Origin: Nothopassalora personata
Taxonomy: Eukaryota > Ascomycota > Dothideomycetes > Mycosphaerellales > Mycosphaerellaceae
Reading direction: 5' to 3'
DNA: 64,000 nucleotides
Assembly (NCBI GenBank): GCA_033816765.1
Contig: CM066292.1
Coordinates: 1,240,001 to 1,304,000, forward strand
In this document: positions 57,593 to 64,000 of the stretch, piece after piece
Position numbering within the stretch: the first letter of the stretch is position 1
How the letters are laid out: the number at the start of each line of letters is the position of its first letter
The notes under the pieces: model-generated
The model's input: the letters and a program-made list of their open reading frames with translations, nothing else
What the model was told of the DNA's origin: nothing
Databases searched by the model: none
Program-made: the position numbers and the translations under genes

Positions 57593-57755
57593 GCCTATAG
57601 CTAATCCTTATATATAATATACGGCTATGTCTAGCTTAGTAAGCCGTACGTAACACGTATACATACACTAAGTAACGCATATAGCGTCTATAGAAGAAGG
57701 TAAGCTTTAGTCTATCTACAATTAGAAGATCGTAGGCGTACTATATATTATAATA
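57593..57755 (+). repeat. Gypsy-B2 3' LTR
   Basis: It starts tataagggtagcctatag after agaaggggaggtag and ends ttataata. The conserved ~18-bp extension tccccttatagtcctta follows, after which Gypsy-A2 pol resumes at about 57776. Confidence 0.8.
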
Positions 57756-57775
57756 TCCCCTTATAGTCCTTATAT

Positions 57776-58990
57776 AAAGAATTGAAAGAAGAATATATAC
57801 GATAATATTACAATAGACTAAATTACGAACATTATACCGCTTTAGAGATAATAGATCTACTATAATGTAGTTTCTTATTTCTATAAATAAGACTAAAAGT
57901 ATTATAATATAGTAAGTAACACGTATACTATTAATAGAATAAGGCTACGAGACATACTAGATATAGTTACCTATAGTTTAGGATACTATTAATAAAACTA
58001 TAGAACAAACTTATAATAGGCTTTATTAGGAAGCTCCTACCTTTAAAGAACTGAGTTACGAAATAGCTATATAATATAATACTAGTTATAGTTAATAGAC
58101 TTAAGTAATAAGTATACTATATTTCTATATTAGGAATATATAACATAGAGTAGCTAAAATACCTTTTACTAGATAGACTTATCTAATACTACGGATTTTC
58201 ATAAGCGTATATAATAGATATAGATAAGCTATTTATATTAAACTACTAGAAAGCGCTTGGAGGAAGGATTAGAATTAAATATAAGCTATTATTAGTATAT
58301 TATCTAGAGATAGATAGATAAACTAGGAGGATAAACTAGAGGCTAGAGAATACCTATAATACTTTATTAATTAGATATAAAATAACTAGGTTTTACTACT
58401 ACTAATAGCGTAGATTATACTAAATAATTATAAATTGGAGATAACTTTTACGACACTATTCTTTACGAACTTTAGTAAAGATCCTAACCTATTTAGAACA
58501 TCTAGATCTTACCTATAGGCTAAAAGAGTAATTGTAAGAACGAATACTCTTAAGGAATTATATAAAAAATGGGTAAGGTAATAAAAGATATACAATAAAA
58601 TCTTTCTTAATAGCGGTAAGATATAAGAGAAATAGCGCCTCTTCTAAAAGAGAGGGATAAGGTCTATCTTCTTATAGAAAACTTAAAGATAAGAAGAAAG
58701 ACTAAGAAACTAGATTACGTTAAGATCGGACTATTTCCATTGATAAAGTTATAGGACTAGTTAACTATCGCCTACGGCTACTAACTAACGTAAAAATCTA
58801 TGTAGTCTTCTACATTTCTAAGTTAGAACTAGTAGACGCTAAAATACCTTACTAAGAGAGATTCTAGTTTAAGCTAGAAGTAGAAAATTAAGTTAAAGTT
58901 AAAAGAATTCTAGATAAAAGAAATTAGTAGCACCTTATTAAATAGAAAGAATATAATAATTTAGAAAATATCTATAAACTAAAAGAAACC
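57776..58990 (+). pseudogene. Gypsy-A2 pol piece 4: integrase and chromodomain
   Basis: It aligns with A1 20085-21340: zinc-region remnant, integrase core, EGDKVYLLIENLK at 58650-58690, FYISKLELVDAK and the chromodomain end (about 58900-58990). It follows the B2 3' LTR directly. Stops are RIP-type. Confidence 0.82.
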
Positions 58991-59020
58991 CTACGTAACT
59001 ATTAGTAGGAGATTAAGGAG

Positions 59021-59203
59021 TATAAAAAGAAAAAACGGGTAAGGGAAGCTAATATATACTTATATATAAGTTTACTCTACTAAGAGCTAAGATAAGAATT
59101 AAACCTACGACCTCTAGTAACATAGCCATAAGAGCTTAACTACTAGCTAATATAAATGGTATAATATGTTACTAATGCTCTAACTACTAAGCTCCTTAGC
59201 TAG
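59021..59203 (-). mobile_element. tRNA-derived SINE (183 bp)
   Basis: On the minus strand the head folds like a tRNA. Acceptor-like AGCTAAG (59202-59196) pairs with CTTAGCT near 59085-59091. A D-arm with A box (GCTTAGTAGTTAGAGC) and a T-arm with B box (GTAGGTTTAATTCTTAT, from GTGGGTTCAATTCCCAC) are visible. A second A-box-like copy lies between them. The element ends in a T-rich run (TTTTTTCTTTTTATA), a Pol III terminator. Imperfect ~18-bp target duplications (ttagtaggagattaaggag, 59002-59020; ttagtagaaataaaggag, 59204-59221) flank it. It is inserted in the 3' region of Gypsy-A2. Confidence 0.6.
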
Positions 59204-59379
59204 TTAGTAGAAATAAAGGAGAACTTATAAAATTATATCCTATATAAGAAAGAGGCTAGACTACTAACGCTACGATACTACTAGTACTATTTAAGATAGG
59301 TAGCAAGAGATCCTAACTAGCTATCTTAGTCTAGAAATCTAAAGTTATCTCGAGGATGTTATAAAGGAAAGAAAGGTTT

Positions 59380-59722
59380 GGAATTTTAACGCGTACGTTA
59401 TTAGGAGAGTCCTATACCTCTAAGGTATTAAGAGACTTACTAGTTATATCCTTAGCGCGGCGCTTAGTAAGGTAAAGCTACTCTCTTAAGCAAATCTTTC
59501 TTATCTACTTATCCTAGAGCTACTATATAATTTCTACTTCCTCCTCCTCTAAGGACTTAATATCTTAATAAAGTCTATTGCGAGTATCTCTTAAGCGCTT
59601 CTACTAAGTGAATAATAAGCTTATATTATAAGACTTAGAATTTTTTCTTTTTTTAGGATACTTCTTTAAACGCGGGTCATTAATATAACAAGGTATCGTT
59701 TCTCTAAGCTTAACGTAAGTAC
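59380..59722 (-). pseudogene. Degraded antisense coding fragment, coiled-coil-like
   Basis: A minus-strand frame from about 59722 gives KGYKLAPYLNYRSTYVKLRE, NDPRLKKYPKKRKN, KSLEEEEVEII and IRKICLREQLYLTKRRAKD, ending KSLNTLEVQ, with six or seven RIP-type stops. The Glu/Lys/Leu-rich end resembles coiled-coil segments of fungal repeat-borne proteins. It lies opposite to the surrounding Gypsy-A2, where A1 has no equivalent, so it may belong to another lost element. Family unknown. Confidence 0.35.
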
Positions 59723-59878
59723 TACGATAGTTTAAATAGGGCGCTAACTTATATCCTTTAGTAATAATATTAGTAGCTAGGGATTCGAAGTTAGAGGTTA
59801 GTAACCAAGGAGTATAACGTTTATATAAGAAAGAAGAAGATATTATTACTAGAACGAAGTAATAAAAACATATATACT

Positions 59879-60640
59879 TGATTGATTATTCCATTAACGT
59901 GCTATTTGAGTCAAAGACTATGCAACACGGGTCTCGAGAACGAGACCAAAATTTGAGAGAGAAGGAGAAAAGCCCCGTCGTACCCCGGACGTAAAAACTC
60001 CTTAAAAGATGCGAGCAACGCTCGCTATTCGAACCGTAAATCGAATATATTGCGGCGTAGTACGCGCGTACCCGGTAGTCGTGTCTTGTCGAGAATTGCG
60101 GTTTGTCGCCTTGCCCCGGGCGAGACAAGTTTTGCGCCCGTGTCTCGTTCTTGTTTTAAAAAGCCAAGCCGGCCGTACCCGTACGCACCGAGCAAAATCC
60201 CAAGAAACACCCGTTGCCTCTGTTTCAATCCAGTCGCGTTCTCCGGTCTCGAGTGTAGCTCCTCGGTCGCAGTGGCCTCGCTGTCGTCCCCCCCTCGGCC
60301 TCTCTTGGTTCCAGCCGTGCAGTATACGTGGTTTGCGCCCCTAAACGCCTCTCTTGGTTCCAGCCGGCAGTTTACGTGGTTTGCCGGGACGACAGGTAGA
60401 CAGCGCCTTCGTTGTTCGAGCGACGTGTACGCTATGTACGTCGCTTTCCCTTCTCGCAGTTCCGGAGTTCTTGTTTGTAGATTTTGAGCGTATCTCGTTC
60501 GTTCGGTTCGTCCGACCTGTCTTTTCTTGTTTCGAGTCGAGTAGGCTTGTATTTTTCGAGAGAGAGAGTCTTAGTTTCTCTTCGTCGTAACGAAGATACT
60601 TACGTCGTCCGCCGCGTGAAGGCGCTCTCTATAGGACGAC
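59879..60640 (-). mobile_element. SLE copy 6 (762 bp), not RIP-mutated
   Basis: Tail (tgattgattattcc) at 59879, 5' end at 60640, minus strand. Perfect 12-bp target duplication aacatatatact at 59867-59878 and 60641-60652. Practically identical to copy 4 at 37782, 22 kb away, while all surrounding DNA is RIP-saturated. This points to recent insertion or escape from RIP. Its ORFs of 67-145 codons have no recognisable domain. Confidence 0.92.
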
Positions 60641-60690
60641 AACATATATACTATTAAGCTTTAGAACGAAGCTAAAATAAAAAGAAATAG

Positions 60691-61124
60691 TATTACGGTT
60701 TAGTTCCACTCTAATTTAAAGAACTTACTATATATAACATAACGTACTCTATTTTAGCCTTTAAATTCTAAATAGAGCTAATAGAGTTATAAATAGAGCA
60801 ATAAGTAAGTATAATATCTTACTCTTATAGAGTTTAAATAGAGTGAATAGAGTTATAATAGAGTATTAGTCTATTAGAGACAAATCTCCTACGTATTTAG
60901 GAACGCTAAGAATCCCTTATAGTTTTAATACATTTAACTTACGATTTAACATTACAATTTAGACTATACCGTAACCTAACCTCTACTATACTATTTCTTA
61001 AATCTCTTTAAGACTAGGATACTACTACTTTCTTACTCTCTCGACGTCTTATTAGCCCGAGAATAAACCTAATTTAGCTTATCTTCTTAACTTATAATAT
61101 TATTAGGTTATGCTAAACCTAGTA
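60691..61124 (+). repeat. Gypsy-A2 3' LTR (about 434 bp)
   Basis: It starts tattacggtttag after an A/G-rich tract (aaaataaaaagaaatag). It shares with the A1 LTR the blocks atctcctacgtatttaggaacgc and ttattaggttatgctaaacc, and ends cctagta. The upstream third diverges from the A1 LTR, so it may come from a subfamily closer to the A0 LTR. Confidence 0.65.
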
Positions 61125-61164
61125 CCTATCTCCTCTATAGAGTCTTTAATTGTATTAAATGGCG

Positions 61165-61515
61165 CACGAGGTTCTAGTTCCTCGTAGGACAGTAGCGAGT
61201 CGCTTTAATATAGCGAGTTACTTTAAATAGTTACTATTATCTAAAGAGAGAGTCTACTACGTTCCCTCTTCTTTTAAGTAATTTTAAGGTCTTCGTTAAT
61301 AAGTATCCGGGCCCGTTCTATCTTCTCCTCTCTTCTCTACTCTTCTTATTTATATCGTAATTAAGGTCATTATTATCGCGTTTTAGGATTCGAAATAGGC
61401 GTCGCTCTTTAAGATTTATTTTAAGCAGGAGTTTTAAGAGAGTAAGACTTAGTTTCTCTTTATTATAACGAAGGTACTTACGTTATCTACCGCGTAAAGA
61501 CGCTCTCCTTTAGAC
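61165..61515 (-). mobile_element. SLE fragment (5' half only)
   Basis: It matches the 5' half of long-subclass SLEs (for example 4110-4458), from cacgaggttctagttcctcg to cgctctcctttagaca. The tail half is absent. TPRT elements normally lose 5' sequence, so loss of the 3' half indicates a later deletion. Confidence 0.75.
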
Positions 61516-61611
61516 AAGTAAGTAATAGTATAGTATATACAGATAACCTAGCTCTAATTATATAATTAATATAAATTCCTACGTTATATAGGTATTATAC
61601 TACTATAAGTA

Positions 61612-62454
61612 GTCGTCTATAGAGAGCGCCTTTACGCGGTAGACGACGTAAGTACCTTTTTGAAGGGAAACTAAGTCTCTCCTACCTTAAACACTACCTC
61701 GAACACTCCTACTCGAATCTAACCTAAAGCGACTCGGTCGGGAGAAGAAATACCTCTCGAAAAGTACCGCCTATTTTAAACTTTAGCCTACGACGCGATA
61801 AATACCTTACTACGATATAAAGAAGAGAAAATAAGAGAGGAGGAGCGAGGACATACCCGGATACCCATTAACGAAGATACCCGGTACCGTACGAAAGGAG
61901 GGAGCATATAATAGACTCTCTCTCCGGATAACGACGGCTATCGAAGTACCTAAGACTAGTAGGAACTAAGAGAGGTAGTAGACCGCGTAAACTACTACTT
62001 AGTATAGCTAGAACTAAGAGAGGCTATAAACTATATTAACTACGAGACCTAGGTACTACGGATCTACGAGGAACTAAAACCTCGGGCCCCGTTACGAGAT
62101 CGTTAAAGACTCTCTAGAGGTACGGGCTATTTAAGGTACTACCTCTCTCTCTCTCTTAATTTTAAACTTAGAGTACGTACGGAATCCGGCGCGGTAAAGG
62201 ATAAGCTTAAAACACGGGTATAAATTTATCGTCTATCCCGGGTAACGAGATACAAAATAAGACTACCGGGATGCGGCGTACTACCGTAATAATATATTTA
62301 ACCTTTCTCTCGTGAATTCCTCCTTTTGAAGAGTTTTCATATCCGGGTACGCGGGGCTTTTCTCTTTATACTTATACTTAAATTTAGTCGTTAGCGACGA
62401 CCCGTGTTACATACTCTTAGACTTATAAAGTACGTTAATGAAATAATTAATTAA
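61612..62454 (+). mobile_element. SLE copy 7 (843 bp), plus strand
   Basis: The only copy in this orientation: 5' end gtcgtctatagagagcgcc at 61612 and tail ...aaataattaatta at 62454. Perfect 13-bp target duplication actactataagta at 61599-61611 and 62455-62467. Long subclass, RIP-mutated. The closing cccgtgttacatactcttag matches LINE-1 12903 onwards. Confidence 0.88.
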
Positions 62455-62467
62455 ACTACTATAAGTA

Positions 62468-62774
62468 ACATATGGTAATATGGTAACCTAAGTAATATAA
62501 TAATATTTACGAATGTTGTTCCTCCATAATAGAAGTAAGATATTATTACGAGAGAGTCTAATAAGCTATAATAAGAATAGAATACTAAATAGTATAGTAA
62601 AGAATATACTTAAGGACCTAGGAGACTTACTTATAGAAATAGTACTTATATAAGTATTAAGGATTTAGTATCGCTAGTAATATTAGATAGTAGATAGTAA
62701 TAATCTATTAAATATGTTATAAATATAGTACATATCTACTATAGAGATAAACTATATTTATATAGGTAATAAAT
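62468..62774. other. Unassigned AT-rich sequence
   Basis: No reading frame or similarity to other parts of the window was found. Very AT-rich. Confidence 0.35.
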
Positions 62775-64000
62775 ATAGACTACTCTATTATAAAACATAC
62801 TATATTCAAATAGCCTTACCGAGAGTAATCTAATAATTTAATAAGTAGGTTTCTACTCCTAGAGTTAAGAGAGTTCTAACTCTTTTAATCTTAGTAGTTT
62901 TAAAGTTACGACCAACTCTCTCTTTTAGTTTAGTACTAGAAGTACTTAAAACATAAATCTAAAGTCTAAGTTTAAACTTTACTTATTTAAGATAGAAAAA
63001 GTAGCTCTTAGTTTCTAAAATAATTATATACTTTTTCTTATATTACCCTTCGTTAATAGAGAGCGTCTTAACGTAGCGGATAACATAAGTACTATTACTA
63101 TAATAAAGAAAAAGTAAGTCTCTCCCTCCCTCTTAAAACACCCTCTATAAACCCCTTCTTAAAACTCTCCCTTAGAACTCCTCCTCCTACGTCGTACGTA
63201 CGATATAACGCGTAAAACAAAAATGTCTCTAAGCTAGAACAGTAGGCTAATAAATTAGCGTAAAATACCTATAGGTATAAAGAGCGCTAATAAAGGAAGA
63301 ATAGGAAGAGAGACCTAAGGTAAAACTAACTTCTCCTAATATAGTTAGGATACTATAAATATTCTAAGTAAACATTAGCTACAAAATTGTAGCTACTAAG
63401 TAGCTTCTTAAGTTAGCTATTAGTAAGTAGGCTAATAGCCTAGTAATATAAGAATTATAGTTCTTAATAAAAAATAAAATAGTCTATAAAGGACTATAGT
63501 ATATCTAGTCTTTATTACTATACTACTATCTAGTAAAGAGAGGGATTATACCTACTTCTATACTAGTAGATAAATATAAGCTAAAGTAACTTAATTTAAA
63601 ATAAGAGATAAAGTTTTTAAGTAATTTCTATAAAAAATTAAAGAATTATTTAAGATATATTCTTAATATCTATAATAAAAACATAGTAAAAATTATTAGA
63701 TTAATAAGTAAGCTCTATACCCCTTTACGCTAGCTTCAAATATAGTACTACTTAGTAACTTTACTATAAGACACCTATCTCTAAATCCTTATATAAAGAA
63801 TAATAGTACAAGAGCTAAGTTCTTTATAAAGTAGATTGAAATGAGTAAGTTGTATCTAAGAGATACTCTAAGTACAGAGACCTTTTACGGAGTATATCTT
63901 AATATTCTAAGTATTTTAGATCTTACCTTTACTAAAGGCACCTCTTAAAATATAGAGGTAAACTAGCGTACTCTAGAGATTAGATTTCACTACCTAGTAA
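62775..64000 (+). mobile_element. LINE-2, 5' part, cut by the window end
   Basis: A leader block (about 62782-62890, aaacatactatattcaaata ... aagagagttctaactc) matches the LINE-1 leader at 7203-7310. At 63057-63190 the sequence matches the SLE 5' end in the same orientation (tagagagcgtcttaacgtag ... gtctctccctccctctt). ORF2 follows directly, with no ORF1 visible. It is either a rearranged LINE or two overlapping insertions. Confidence 0.6.
63210..64000 (+). pseudogene. LINE-2 ORF2, endonuclease domain, partial
   Basis: It aligns at low identity with LINE-1 ORF2 8975-9760: the block taaattagcgtaaaatacct, then the tacgtatct-type start, and later the endonuclease stretch (ILNIYNKNIVKI near 63660, FNIRHLYLKIL-like near 63760, LDLTFTKG near 63910). 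It is more diverged than RIP alone would give, so it is a different subfamily. It runs off the window end. RIP stops are dense. Confidence 0.72.

Larger units (their letters stand above)
28686..57775 (+). mobile_element. Gypsy-B copy B2, host of several insertions
   Basis: Parts collinear with B1 lie at 28686-29589, 42303-42506, 42867-44553, 45448-46316 and 55079-57775. They cover gag, pol, the antisense ORF region and the 3' LTR. Between them sit Gypsy-D, a solo LTR, SLE copy 5 and Copia-C, each with target duplications inside B2 sequence. The 5' LTR is deleted. B2 itself is inserted in the pol of Gypsy-A2. Confidence 0.8.
6205..61124 (+). mobile_element. Gypsy-A copy A2, the outermost nested host element
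   Basis: Pieces collinear with A1 occur in order at 6205-7150, 12982-13462, 28181-28685 and 57776-58990, followed by a 3' LTR at 60691-61124. Insertions separate them: LINE-1, then Copia-E, then B2, and later a tRNA-SINE and an SLE in the 3' region. The 5' LTR and gag are missing, as the copy begins near A1 position 17870. About 290 bp (A1 19795-20085) is missing at the B2 junction. In total about 4 kb of A2 is spread over 55 kb. Confidence 0.75.

Overview
The window looks like a repeat graveyard from a filamentous ascomycete (Pezizomycotina-type) genome. Almost every position carries the signature of repeat-induced point mutation (RIP). CpA and TpG are scarce, TpA is very common, CpG is kept, and former coding frames are full of TAA and TAG where CAA, CAG or TGG is expected. 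No intact host gene, rRNA gene, CRISPR array or bacterial-type feature is visible. Nearly all bases belong to nested retrotransposons, so a heterochromatic, centromere-like or subtelomeric compartment is likely.

I use working names. Gypsy-A is a Ty3/Gypsy element with 465-bp LTRs, a gag-pol and an integrase chromodomain. It occurs as A0 (1-2508, entering from the left), A1 (15171-22433, complete, CTAAG target duplication) and A2 (about 6205-61124, the outermost host of the window). Gypsy-B is a second chromodomain element with LTRs of about 171 bp and an antisense accessory ORF in its 3' part. It occurs as B3 (2509-4920), B2 (28686-57775) and B1 (47499-54345). Gypsy-D (29590-42297, 12.7 kb, 395-bp LTRs) has gag-protease, pol and a third long ORF. 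Copia-E (13468-28175) and Copia-C (46317-55078) are Ty1/Copia elements. LINE-1 (7163-12969) and LINE-2 (62775 to the end) are endonuclease/RT non-LTR elements. Seven complete copies and one fragment of a 0.76-0.95 kb element (here SLE) lie throughout. A 593-bp TRIM, a 183-bp tRNA-derived SINE and a solo LTR complete the list.

The nesting can be read from target-site duplications. A2 is broken by LINE-1, then by Copia-E (itself hosting an SLE, A1 and the TRIM), then by B2. B2 is broken by Gypsy-D (hosting an SLE), a solo LTR, an SLE and Copia-C. Copia-C in turn contains B1. That is four levels (A2 > B2 > Copia-C > B1). B3 hosts A0 and an SLE, and A0 hosts another SLE.

The main biological observation is the SLE family. 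Its copies have 12-14 bp target duplications and a TTGA/TTAA-type microsatellite tail. Its last ~55 bp match the 3' end of LINE-1, and its first ~100 bp match sequence just upstream of the LINE-2 ORF2. It therefore looks like a short parasite or internally deleted derivative of the local LINE. The two shortest copies (762 and 766 bp) are nearly identical and untouched by RIP, whereas all copies of 843 bp or more are RIP-mutated. Other notable points are the conserved antisense ORF in Gypsy-B, and in Gypsy-D the extra ORF, four copies of a palindrome, and a frameshifting 19-bp duplication that RIP cannot explain.
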